Of a stretch of DNA of 63,804 bases, positions 1-9,739 are shown piece by piece. Position 1 is the stretch's first letter. Each line of letters opens with the position of its first letter. Under the pieces are notes generated by a model. The model was not told where the DNA came from. It was given only the letters and a program-made list of their open reading frames with translations, and searched no databases. The DNA lies in contig CAMKGM010000013.1 in assembly GCA_946412245.1 (NCBI GenBank), positions 1-63,804 of the forward strand, given 5' to 3'. This DNA is from an uncultured Bacteroidales bacterium (lineage in GTDB: Bacteria > Bacteroidota > Bacteroidia > Bacteroidales > Muribaculaceae). A program made the position numbers and the translations under genes.

Positions 1-964
1 GGCCCATCTTGTAGGCATGGTTGCTGAAGTTGGTGGCCGAGCCGGCGTTGTAGAACGAGAACATACCGCCAATGAGTAGCGAACTCTTGTGGTGGCTCAC
101 GCTGAATGGCCCGCAGAAGGCGGCGCAGGCCTCGCCGTTGGCCATGTAACTATTGGCGAAGAATACGCTGCTGGCCGCGGTGAATCCGTTAGCGAGTTCG
201 CAGGTTTCGCCCACAAAGCAGTCAATGATTTTCACGCTACCGGCAATCTTGGAGCCGCCGCTCACCACCGAGTGCTCGCAAATGACACCGGTGCCAATGT
301 GGATGGGGTTCTTGCACGTGCTGTCGATGGTGGTCTCGTAGATGCGCGAGGCACCCCCGATGAAGCAACCGTCGCCTATGATGGCGTTGCAAATCTCGTT
401 GGTGCTCACAATGCGCACCTTGTTGCCTATGGTGGTGCACGCGGGGCGTGTGGCCTCCACGTGCTCTTGAATGAGTTGTGTCATGCGCTCCATGAGAGGC
501 TTGTTGTCGCCATGCTTGACCATGAGTGCGGCAAACTGGCTATTGAGTTCGCTGAACAACAGTAAGTTGCCGTCGCCGGCCTCGTTGAGCACTGCAATGA
601 GTCGTCCTTGCCCAAAGGTGGCGTTGTCGCGCGTGTTGATGATGCTCACGTTGGCAATGTAGCAGCCATCGCCTATGTTCACGTTATTGATGTAGTTGCC
701 TATGTTCTCAATCAAGCACTCGTCGCCAATGGTGACATTGCGCAGGGTGGCGTTGTTGATGCCACACTGCTTGATGAAGCCGTCGCTCACCTCCACATTG
801 CCTTCAGTGCTGCCAATGCGGGCCGTGCCATAGAAGGTGACGCGATGGCAGTGATTGGGGTTAAAACCACGAGCAACGGTTATCTGTTTCCAGTCTTGCG
901 CCAGGCAACCGTTGTCGGTCAATATCTTGATTTCATCACTTTTAAGTTGACGATATTTTTTCAT
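1..964 (-). CDS. DUF4954 family protein, left-handed beta-helix, 3' part cut by window edge
   Basis: The frame is open from the ATG at 964 to the window edge, giving 321 codons of a protein that is about twice that length in the family. It begins MKKYRQLKSDEIKIL and contains many hexapeptide-type steps (for example NVTIGDEC, NVNIGDGC, AIIGDGCFIGGAS) typical of left-handed parallel beta-helix proteins. The stretch SSLLIGGMFSFYNAGSATN near the cut end is characteristic of DUF4954, a Bacteroidota family of unknown function that resembles sugar-nucleotide acyltransferases. Function is not known; acyltransferase or nucleotidyltransferase-like activity is only an inference. A TAACTTTG box (1044-1051) and an imperfect palindrome (1001-1028) lie upstream. 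Confidence 0.85.
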   Translation of the reverse strand, partial: MKKYRQLKSDEIKILTDNGCLAQDWKQITVARGFNPNHCHRVTFYGTARIGSTEGNVEVSDGFIKQCGINNATLRNVTIGDECLIENIGNYINNVNIGDGCYIANVSIINTRDNATFGQGRLIAVLNEAGDGNLLLFSELNSQFAALMVKHGDNKPLMERMTQLIQEHVEATRPACTTIGNKVRIVSTNEICNAIIGDGCFIGGASRIYETTIDSTCKNPIHIGTGVICEHSVVSGGSKIAGSVKIIDCFVGETCELANGFTAASSVFFANSYMANGEACAAFCGPFSVSHHKSSLLIGGMFSFYNAGSATNFSNHAYKMG

Positions 965-1000
965 GCTTGATTTCGGTTTAATAAAGGTTTTAAATGGAAC

Positions 1001-1028
1001 TCAAAATGGTCTTAATAACCAAATTGGG
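1001..1028 (-). repeat. Imperfect palindrome, leader-element family, copy E
   Basis: On the plus strand CAAAATGGTC, a short AT-rich loop and ACCAAATTGGG form an imperfect inverted repeat (TGGT/ACCA and CAA/TTG pair). It matches the half-site seen at four other places in the window. It lies between the TAACTTTG box at 1044-1051 and the DUF4954 start codon at 964, so it would be in the 5' untranslated leader. Confidence 0.5.
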
Positions 1029-1043
1029 CTTAGATTCAAGCTG

Positions 1044-1051
1044 CAAAGTTA
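1044..1051 (-). promoter_or_regulatory. Bacteroidota -7 promoter box for DUF4954 gene
   Basis: The minus strand reads TAACTTTG, a full match to the Bacteroidota -7 consensus TAnnTTTG, 80 nt upstream of the start codon. No clear TTTG was found at -33. Confidence 0.5.
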
Positions 1052-1169
1052 GTGCAAAATTGGGTAGGGTGCTCACTGCATCCGCCATTTTTAAGAAACG
1101 CTATGATTTAGGTTAAAAAAGTGTTTCAGAAACCTATAAGGTGTTTACTTGCTGCGCAGTGTTGCGGCA

Positions 1170-3641
1170 TCACATGGGGTCCACATCGTAATACAAGAAC
1201 GCGCTCTTGGCACGTGCATCGGTAGCGACAAGGTTCTCGTAGATGTTGCGCAAGATTTTCTTGACCTTGGTCATTGAGGCCTGATTCTCCATTTTGAGCA
1301 CCACTTGCCTGATGTAGTAGTTCTGCACGCGAGCCACAAGCGGAGCCTCGGGACCCAGCACGCGGTGGGCGAACACTTGCCTGAGCATATTGCTGTAGCG
1401 CACTGAAATCTCGGTGAGCGTGTTGTCGTCACGGTGTTTGATGTAGATGTTGATCAGTCGGGTGAATGGTGGGTAGCCGAATTTCTCTCGCTCAGCGATT
1501 TCGTGGTCGAAGAAAGCCCTGTAATCGTGCTGCGCGACAAAGCCTATGACGGGGTGCTGCGGATTGGAGGTCTGGATGATGACCTTACCCTGCTTGTGCG
1601 CTCTGCCGGCGCGTCCGGCCACCTGCTCCATCATGTCGAAGGCACGCTCTGACGACCTGAAGTCGGGGAAACTGATCATTGTGTCGGCATTCAGTATGCC
1701 CACTATGCTCACGCTATCAAAGTCAAGCCCCTTGGTCACCATTTGTGTGCCCACCAGAATGTTGGTCTTGTGAGCCGAGAAGTCGCCAATGATGCGGTCG
1801 TAGCTGTTCTTGCTACGAGTGGTGTCCAAGTCCATGCGTGCGATTTTCTCTCCGGGAAACACCTGGTCAATGTCATCCTCAATGCGTTCAGTGCCGTAAC
1901 CCACTATCTCAATGCCCGGCAGTCCGCAATTGGGGCACAGGTCGGGGTGGCTAATGGTGTGTCCGCAGTAGTGGCATGTGAGCGACCGCGTGTGCTTGTG
2001 ATAGGTGAGTGACACGTCGCAGTTGATGCAAGTGGGTACCCAGCCGCACTCCTTGCAGCGCACCATGGGCGCATAGCCTCGGCGATTTTGGAACAGAATC
2101 ACCTGCTCCTCGTTCTCCAGGGCTTGTTTGCACAACCCGATGAGCTCAGACGAGAACATTCCGCTCATCTCGTGCTTTTTGCGCGCCAGTTTGGTGTCAA
2201 TAACCTCGACCAGAGGCATTTGGATGTCTTCGTAGCGGTTGAGCAACTGCACAAACCCATAGTCGCCGTTGATGGCCTTGCGATAGACCTCGATAGCGGG
2301 GGTGGCTGAGCCCAGCAACGTCTTGGCTCCGTGCATTCTGGCAAGCACCATGGCTGCGTTGCGACCGTTGTAACGCGGTGCGGGGTCTTGTTGCTTATAG
2401 CTCGTGTCGTGTTCCTCATCCACAATAACAAGCCCCAGATTGCTGTAGGGCAAGAAGATGGACGAACGCACGCCAATCACCACACACGGGTCGTTGCCGG
2501 TGAGCAGTTTCTTCCAAATGTCAACACGCTCATTGTCGCTGAACTTGGAGTGATAGATGAGTAGCCGGTCGCCAAACACCTGCTCAAGCCTGTGGGTGAG
2601 CTGGGTGGTGAGCGCAATCTCAGGCACGAGATAGAGCACTTGCTTGCCCAGTTGCAGCGCGTGGTCAATGAGATGCATATAGATTGACGTTTTGCCGCTG
2701 GATGTTACACCATGCAGTAGCGTGATGTCCTTGTCGTGAAACGATTGCTTAATCTCGTCGTAGGCCCGCTTTTGCTCTTGTGTGAGTGTGGGCAGTGGCG
2801 AGAGCACGCGATTGCCGTGTTCAAAACGATTAATTTCTTGCTTATAGACTTCAAAAATTCCTCGCTGGCAAGCCGCTGTGAGCACCGCGGCAGTGGCATC
2901 GGCACGTTTCAGCAGGGCTTCTTTCGTGACTTCGGCCACCGGTTTCGTGCGTTGCAACCAGTGACTGAGGTCAAGGTAGGCCAGCAACAGGGCTTCTTGC
3001 TTCTTGGCACGGTTCACCTGGTCGAAGAAGCTATGTAGTCCTTGCTCATCGTCGCGGGCAATCGTGAGCCGCACGCAGGCCTTTGTCTTGGGTCGGTAAT
3101 TGTCAATCACGCGCTCTGAAACGTGAATAGCGCCCATGTCGAGCAGTCGGCTCACAATGGCCTCCACGTTCTTGAATCCGGTCAGGCGGGTGATTTCGTT
3201 GATTTGTATGCGTCCGCGCTCGGCGGTGAAACTGAGCACAGTGCGCGCACGGTCGTTGAGTTGCCCGGGTTGTTCCTCCTCAAAGTCGGGGTTGACGCTG
3301 ATGTAGGTCTCGCTCTCCACCTTGAGTCCGCTCGGGATAGCGGCCTTGTAAACCTCGCCCAGTGTGCACAGGTAGTAGTCGGCAATCCATTCCCAAAACT
3401 TGATTTGCGGATGCCTGACGATAGGGGCCTTGTCAAGCACTGCGAGCAGTTCTTTCACCCTGTAGCCCTGCGGCTCATTGTTGTGCTGCATCACCACGAT
3501 GGCGGTATAGATTTTTTTCCGACCAAAGGGCACAAGCACGCGACTACCTATCGCCACCTGCTCTCGCATTTCATCGGGAATGCGGTAGGTGTACGAACCC
3601 TGGATGGGTAGCGGTAGCAAAACTTCGGCAAATTGCGGCAT
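1170..3641 (-). CDS. priA: Primosomal protein N' (PriA), replication-restart helicase
   Basis: This 823-residue protein is a 3'-5' DNA helicase that recognises stalled or recombination-derived forks and starts reloading of the replicative helicase. An N-terminal 3'BD domain is followed by a winged-helix region. The Walker A motif GVTSSGKTS is near residue 313 and the Walker B motif DEEHDTSYKQ near 407. A zinc-binding region with paired Cys motifs (CKECGWVPTCINC, CHYCG, CPNCG) lies at about 529-580, and helicase motif VI (QVAGRAGR) follows. The length is normal for the family. The start lies 7 nt downstream of the glycosyltransferase stop, so the two genes are probably co-transcribed. Confidence 0.97.
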   Translation of the reverse strand: MPQFAEVLLPLPIQGSYTYRIPDEMREQVAIGSRVLVPFGRKKIYTAIVVMQHNNEPQGYRVKELLAVLDKAPIVRHPQIKFWEWIADYYLCTLGEVYKAAIPSGLKVESETYISVNPDFEEEQPGQLNDRARTVLSFTAERGRIQINEITRLTGFKNVEAIVSRLLDMGAIHVSERVIDNYRPKTKACVRLTIARDDEQGLHSFFDQVNRAKKQEALLLAYLDLSHWLQRTKPVAEVTKEALLKRADATAAVLTAACQRGIFEVYKQEINRFEHGNRVLSPLPTLTQEQKRAYDEIKQSFHDKDITLLHGVTSSGKTSIYMHLIDHALQLGKQVLYLVPEIALTTQLTHRLEQVFGDRLLIYHSKFSDNERVDIWKKLLTGNDPCVVIGVRSSIFLPYSNLGLVIVDEEHDTSYKQQDPAPRYNGRNAAMVLARMHGAKTLLGSATPAIEVYRKAINGDYGFVQLLNRYEDIQMPLVEVIDTKLARKKHEMSGMFSSELIGLCKQALENEEQVILFQNRRGYAPMVRCKECGWVPTCINCDVSLTYHKHTRSLTCHYCGHTISHPDLCPNCGLPGIEIVGYGTERIEDDIDQVFPGEKIARMDLDTTRSKNSYDRIIGDFSAHKTNILVGTQMVTKGLDFDSVSIVGILNADTMISFPDFRSSERAFDMMEQVAGRAGRAHKQGKVIIQTSNPQHPVIGFVAQHDYRAFFDHEIAEREKFGYPPFTRLINIYIKHRDDNTLTEISVRYSNMLRQVFAHRVLGPEAPLVARVQNYYIRQVVLKMENQASMTKVKKILRNIYENLVATDARAKSAFLYYDVDPM

Positions 3642-3648
3642 GGCTTGG

Positions 3649-4833
3649 TCAGTTGTTATGATGCATGAGGTCGAGGTAAATGTTGTTCTCTTTTATGGCG
3701 GTCGCATCCCAACTCACCTCCGGCGGCAGTTGCTGCGTGACCTTGCCCTGCAACATCTCGACAACCCGGTCGGTGATGTTATCGATGAAGTTGTCGTCCA
3801 GGTCAAAGGCATTCTCCGCGCCGATGCTCTCGGCAGTTCCCACCACATTGCTTGCCGCCACATTGGCTCCGCAAGCGAGTGCCTCGATAGTGACCAGCGG
3901 CAGTCCTTCGAGGTTGCTGGGCAAGATGAGCACATTCATGCAGTTCATCATCTCGGGCATCATTTCAGGGGGTAGGGCGCCCCACATCATGCAGTCAATG
4001 GATTGCTCTTGCATCATTTGCTGCACCTCGGCGTGTTGCCACCCGTCGCCAATGGTCCAAAACTTCACCGGCTTGCCGAATTTTGAGGCGATGGTAGCGA
4101 AAATCTCGGGGAGCATGGTAACATTCTTTACCGGCTCGAAGCGGCCCACGAAAGCCACAACGGGCACGTCGGCCGGCACGCCGTGTTTTTCGCGCAATCG
4201 TTGCCGCGTTTCGTCATCAAAACGGTGAAAATCACTATTGGCACCGTTGAGCAGCACTTTGTAAGGGAACCCTGTAGTGAGCAGTTCGGCTTTCTTGACG
4301 AGGCCCTCACTCACAAAGAAGTTGTCGGTCGCGTCGTGCAGCAGGTCCACGGTGAGCCGCTTGAGCATGGGGTCGCGAGGTGGGTCGGTATAGATGCTGG
4401 CACCATGCCAGGTGATGCAGTAGGGAATGGCGTGTCGTTCGTGAGCCGCACGCGCCACATGGCCGGCAATGCGGTCGTGGGCTGAAATCAAGCTATAACC
4501 GTTCAGACTCAGCCCCAGTCGCTTAAAGTGGGCCAAGAAACGGGCAGGCCGCTTGCCGCACAGGCGGTGCAGTAGCGAGTCAAGCAATGAACGCTTCACC
4601 CACCACATCTTCACGGTCTCGCCCTGGGCTGTGATGGCATCGGGCCGCTCGCTCACCTTGGCTGAGCGGCGCAACAATCGCGTGAGTCCGGTGTCATAGA
4701 CCTGAATCATGTACAGGTCAATGTCGTACGGGGCAATGGCACGCAGGTGCTTTACCCTGTTAATCACGGCATTGAACACGCCCAAGCGGTTGCTGATGTT
4801 GCCTTCGAAAATGACTGCGATGCGCTGTTCCAT
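3649..4833 (-). CDS. Glycosyltransferase family 4 protein
   Basis: This 394-residue protein looks like a GT-B fold, retaining, nucleotide-sugar-dependent transferase. The C-terminal half has the family features: GRFEPVKNVTMLPEIF, then FWTIGDGW, then an ExxxxxxxE-type element in SNLEGLPLVTIEALACG. The N-terminal half carries ITWHGASIY, as in acceptor domains. No membrane segment or signal peptide is visible, so it is probably cytoplasmic or peripheral. The sugar and acceptor cannot be told. It is the first gene of a likely two-gene unit with priA and has a two-box promoter just upstream. It stands alone rather than in a polysaccharide cluster. Confidence 0.88.
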   Translation of the reverse strand: MEQRIAVIFEGNISNRLGVFNAVINRVKHLRAIAPYDIDLYMIQVYDTGLTRLLRRSAKVSERPDAITAQGETVKMWWVKRSLLDSLLHRLCGKRPARFLAHFKRLGLSLNGYSLISAHDRIAGHVARAAHERHAIPYCITWHGASIYTDPPRDPMLKRLTVDLLHDATDNFFVSEGLVKKAELLTTGFPYKVLLNGANSDFHRFDDETRQRLREKHGVPADVPVVAFVGRFEPVKNVTMLPEIFATIASKFGKPVKFWTIGDGWQHAEVQQMMQEQSIDCMMWGALPPEMMPEMMNCMNVLILPSNLEGLPLVTIEALACGANVAASNVVGTAESIGAENAFDLDDNFIDNITDRVVEMLQGKVTQQLPPEVSWDATAIKENNIYLDLMHHNN

Positions 4834-4853
4834 AGCAATGAGTGATTGAACAA

Positions 4854-4885
4854 CAAAAATACAATAAATTTAGCGAATCGCCAAA
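4854..4885 (-). promoter_or_regulatory. Two-box promoter for glycosyltransferase-priA
   Basis: The minus strand carries TTTG (4882-4885), a 20-nt spacer and TATTTTTG (4854-4861), matching TTTG-N19-21-TAnnTTTG. Transcription would start near 4847, giving a very short leader before the ATG at 4833. Confidence 0.65.
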
Positions 4886-4923
4886 TTTATCTTATTTGAG
4901 TTAGAGGCGAGGGTAGGGAAGAA

Positions 4924-4951
4924 AACGGGACTCAACAATGCGAGCCCCGTT
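4924..4951 (-). terminator. Stem-loop terminator after the 213-aa exported-protein gene
   Basis: On the minus strand AACGGGGCTC and GAGTCCCGTT pair over 10 bp with one G-U wobble around an 8-nt loop, followed by TTCTT. It sits 27 nt past the stop codon at 4978. Confidence 0.65.
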
Positions 4952-4977
4952 CTTATAATTGTCAGTCGACTATAATG

Positions 4978-5619
4978 TTAGATTTCGTAAATCTTTTGAT
5001 TGCGCAGTCGTTGCTGTCGCTCTTGTTCTTCGCGCTCCTTGCGAAGCTTTTCTTGGAGCTTTTTTTGCTCTTCAAGTTTCTTTTGAGCTTGTTTCTCGGC
5101 ATCGTCTTTCGACTGCACTTTTTGCTTGCGTTTCTCGCGATTAGGCTGTTTCTGGTCGTTCTCGGCAAAACTCTTGATGATGTCATCAACCTCCTCGCGG
5201 TTGCCGTAGTAGTAGTTGATTGAAATCTGCACCACCAGGTCGCTCTGTTTCGACACCAGGTTAGCAAGCACGCACCGCGAGCCGTCGGGCATGATGCCCT
5301 CAAGGGTGTAGCCGTCAAAACCTTTCACCTTGATTTTGCCGCTCTTGGTGTCGTACATATTATAACTCATCGCGAGACTCTCAAGCGAGGTCTTGTACAC
5401 GTCTTTCTTATTCTCTTTATCCTTGCTGTAGAGCTGGATGGTCATCACCATATCCTCCCATGCCACCTCAAAGCGGGTGTTGGTGTTGTAGGTCACCATG
5501 CCGCCGTCGGGTACTTCAAAGGTGAGGTTGTGCTTGCTCCACGTGTAGACCGATGCCTGCGCGTTCAGTCCCCACGCAAGCGTCAGTGCCAATAAGATTG
5601 TAGCCACCGGGTGTCTCAT
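4978..5619 (-). CDS. Exported protein of unknown function with charged C-terminal coiled coil
   Basis: I do not recognise this 213-residue protein. It starts with a signal peptide (MRHPVATILLALTLAWGLNAQA) with a plausible cleavage site near residue 22. Residues about 23-145 look like a small globular domain (SVYTWSKHNLTFEVPDGG near the start). From about residue 150 to the end it is almost wholly Lys, Glu, Gln and Arg, which predicts a long helix or coiled coil. The N-terminal signal implies a periplasmic or envelope location. It follows yidC in the same direction, with a stem-loop between them, and has its own terminator downstream. Confidence 0.75.
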   Translation of the reverse strand: MRHPVATILLALTLAWGLNAQASVYTWSKHNLTFEVPDGGMVTYNTNTRFEVAWEDMVMTIQLYSKDKENKKDVYKTSLESLAMSYNMYDTKSGKIKVKGFDGYTLEGIMPDGSRCVLANLVSKQSDLVVQISINYYYGNREEVDDIIKSFAENDQKQPNREKRKQKVQSKDDAEKQAQKKLEEQKKLQEKLRKEREEQERQQRLRNQKIYEI

Positions 5620-5644
5620 AACTGAAAAAACGTTTTATATTTAG

Positions 5645-5683
5645 ACGTGAAAAGGCGAGAAAAGTTTCATCGCCTATTCACGT
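5645..5683. terminator. Stem-loop between yidC and the 213-aa gene
   Basis: ACGTGAAAAGGCGA (5645-5658) and TCGCCTATTCACGT (5670-5683) pair over 13 of 14 positions. On the plus strand the stem is followed by TTTTT; on the minus strand by an AT-rich tail. It lies 22 nt after the yidC stop and may terminate or attenuate yidC transcripts. Confidence 0.5.
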
Positions 5684-5704
5684 TTTTAGATTAATTAAAC
5701 AGAA

Positions 5705-7831
5705 TTAACGCCTTCCCTTGCCGTTGCGGTTCTGCTTGGCTTGTTGCTGACGCAGAATCTCTTGCTGGCGTTTCTGTGCCTCTTCCAGTCGGGCAGCCCA
5801 GCCACCTTTTTTCTTTTTGGGTTTCTTGGCGTTCTCGGCCATGACGGCACGCACGCTTGATTCCTTGATGCGGGCACGGCTAATGTAGGTCTGCACGATG
5901 GTGATGAGCAGTGAGATGAAGTAGTAGTAGCTCAAGCCCGAGGCGTAGTTGTTGAAGAACACCAGGAAGAAGATGGGCATCAGATACATCATCCACTTCA
6001 TGCCGGGCATGCTGCTCGACGACTGCGACTGCATCGTCAGGTAAGTGTAAATGAGGTTGGTCGAGGTCATCAGCAAGCAGAAGAGGCTAATGTGGTTGCC
6101 GAAGTAGTTGGTGATGAAAGGAATCTGTCCGGTCCAACTCACAATCGCATCGGGGGCCGACAGGTCGTTGGCCCACAAGAACGACTGACCACGCAATTCA
6201 ATACACGATGGGAAGAACGTGAACACCGCAATCAGGATAGGCATCTGCAGCAGCATGGGCAAGCAGCCGCCCATGGGGTTGGCACCTGCCAGCTTGTAGA
6301 GCTCCATCGTCTTCTGTTGTCGCTTGATGGCGTTCTCCTGACCGGGATATTTCTCGTTGATTTCCTTGATGTCGGGAGCCAGTATCTTCATCTTGGCTTG
6401 CGACGAGTAGCTCTTGTTCACCAGTGGCCACAGCACCAGTTTGATGATGAGCGTGAGAATGAGAATCACGATGCCATAGTTGGCAATGAATGAGCCCAGC
6501 CAGTTGAACAACGGGATGATGATGCCGGTGTTGATCCAGCGGAACAGTTTCCAACCCAGCGGAATCACCTTGGTGAGTTTCAGGTCGCTGTTGGCATCGT
6601 TGTTGAGCTTGTAGGCTGCCAGCATATCTTCGTAGTTCCTGAGTGTGCGGTAGCGGTTGGGACCCAGATAGAAGGTGAACGAGACGGGATTTGGCATCGT
6701 CGATTTGTAGTCAAACGATGAGTGCACCGTCAGGTCCTTGAGATACTTCTGATAGTCGGCAGTCTCTTTCTCAAACGGAACACTCAGCAGCTTGGCGCCG
6801 TTGAAGTCCTTGTCGGCAATAAGGATGGCCGAGAAGAATTGATTCTTGGTCGAAATCCACTTCAGTCGGTTGTTGGTGCTCTCTTCTTGGCGCGACGACT
6901 CGGTGAGATATTCCACATCGTCATCGTTCAGATACTTGTAGTAGAGGGTGCTGTTGCGTTCCTCAAACATCTTGCCGGCCTCGTGGCGCATCATCTTTTG
7001 GTGCCAGTAGAAGTCCAGGTTGGCGATGTTGGTGGCTATCACCTTGTCCATGTTCTTCTGAACCACTTCCATGCGCACCATGTAGTTGCCGCCGCGAGCC
7101 AGCGTGTAGCGTAGCCCGAACAAGGCGCCTCCCGGTAGCTCCAGATCCATCTCCACGGTAGAGTCGTTGAGCTGCTTGGGCGTGAAGTAGTAGTCCTTGG
7201 TCTGGTAGCGGTTGCGGTCGGTGTTGAGAATGAAGCTGTACTCGTTCTCGCCGGGAGAGAACACCTCAACGCGCGGCGCGTTGTAGGCGGTGTAGCCCTT
7301 GAGTGTGGCGCGTGAAATCATGCCACCCTTTGTCGAGATTTCCAGTTTCAGCGAGTCGTTCTCAAGTGTGACCACACTGTTGGTGCCTTTCATCTTTGAG
7401 GCAAACACACCGTTGTCAAGTTGTGTGTTAGCTAATGTGCGTAGGCTTTCCACTGCCTTGTTATGCAGGGCAACGTCGGTGATTTTAGCGGCGGCCAGGT
7501 CGGCGTAGCTCACGATGGTGTCACCCACCTTCACCGTGCCGTCAATGGCGTTGCCGTTGAGTTTCAGGTTCACGTCATTGTCGCTCAGCGTGTGGTTGGC
7601 ATTGTCCTCGGCATTGAGGCAGAGCATGAGGTTGTTAACGTCGTCGGCTGTGATGGAGTCAAGCATGGCCTCGCTGCCGGCCTCGGCGTTGCGCTTTTGC
7701 TGCGCAAGCTGCTCTTGCTTGGCGGACTCCTGCTGCCGGGCAATCTCTTCTTGCGAGGGACGGTTGCAGTACATGAAGCCGAAAATCACGGCGCACATGA
7801 GCAACATCCCTATAATCGTATTTTTATCCAT
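5705..7831 (-). CDS. yidC: Membrane protein insertase YidC
   Basis: This 708-residue inner-membrane protein inserts and folds membrane proteins, alone or with SecYEG. It starts with a transmembrane helix (MDKNTIIGMLLMCAVIFGFM). A large periplasmic beta domain spans about residues 60-400. The conserved core begins around FNWLGSFIANYGIVILILT and includes MGGCLPMLLQMPILIAVF and later hydrophobic segments near residues 600-650. The C-terminal tail is rich in Lys and Arg, as in Gram-negative YidC proteins that contact ribosomes. At 708 residues it is slightly long, mainly through a Gln/Ala-rich stretch after the first helix. It follows pyrG with a 51-nt gap and the two are probably co-transcribed. 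Confidence 0.96.
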   Translation of the reverse strand: MDKNTIIGMLLMCAVIFGFMYCNRPSQEEIARQQESAKQEQLAQQKRNAEAGSEAMLDSITADDVNNLMLCLNAEDNANHTLSDNDVNLKLNGNAIDGTVKVGDTIVSYADLAAAKITDVALHNKAVESLRTLANTQLDNGVFASKMKGTNSVVTLENDSLKLEISTKGGMISRATLKGYTAYNAPRVEVFSPGENEYSFILNTDRNRYQTKDYYFTPKQLNDSTVEMDLELPGGALFGLRYTLARGGNYMVRMEVVQKNMDKVIATNIANLDFYWHQKMMRHEAGKMFEERNSTLYYKYLNDDDVEYLTESSRQEESTNNRLKWISTKNQFFSAILIADKDFNGAKLLSVPFEKETADYQKYLKDLTVHSSFDYKSTMPNPVSFTFYLGPNRYRTLRNYEDMLAAYKLNNDANSDLKLTKVIPLGWKLFRWINTGIIIPLFNWLGSFIANYGIVILILTLIIKLVLWPLVNKSYSSQAKMKILAPDIKEINEKYPGQENAIKRQQKTMELYKLAGANPMGGCLPMLLQMPILIAVFTFFPSCIELRGQSFLWANDLSAPDAIVSWTGQIPFITNYFGNHISLFCLLMTSTNLIYTYLTMQSQSSSSMPGMKWMMYLMPIFFLVFFNNYASGLSYYYFISLLITIVQTYISRARIKESSVRAVMAENAKKPKKKKGGWAARLEEAQKRQQEILRQQQAKQNRNGKGRR

Positions 7832-7882
7832 GTCGTTAAAATAGATGTTTTAGCAAATTGTAGTCGTTAGCGTGTTGTTACG

Positions 7883-9541
<1,659 letters not shown>

Positions 9542-9613
9542 CGAAAAATTCCGCAATTCACCCACTCCTCCCCTCGAAAAATGCACAAAGCTTTCACAAG
9601 AGCCTTCTTACAC

Positions 9614-9734
9614 CCAGCATAACTAGCAGACCTAGTATGCCTAGCACTACTAGAAAACCTGGCGTTTCTAGTATTTCTAGCATTTCTGATGTTTCTAGTA
9701 AATTAAGAGTGGCTATAGCTTCTAGCACTTCTAG
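9614..9734. repeat. Degenerate 9-bp tandem array built on CTAG
   Basis: CTAG starts at 9623, 9632, 9641, 9650, 9668, 9677, 9695, 9722 and 9731. Variants CCAG, CTGG, CTGA and CTAT occupy the same register at 9614, 9659, 9686 and 9713, and only the unit at 9704 is lost. That makes about 14 units of exactly 9 bp. The five bases between tetranucleotides vary (for example TATTT, CATTT, CACTA). The array fills the gap between the helicase stop (9740) and the pyrG promoter box. No function is known to me. Confidence 0.85.
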
Positions 9735-9739
9735 CAAGG

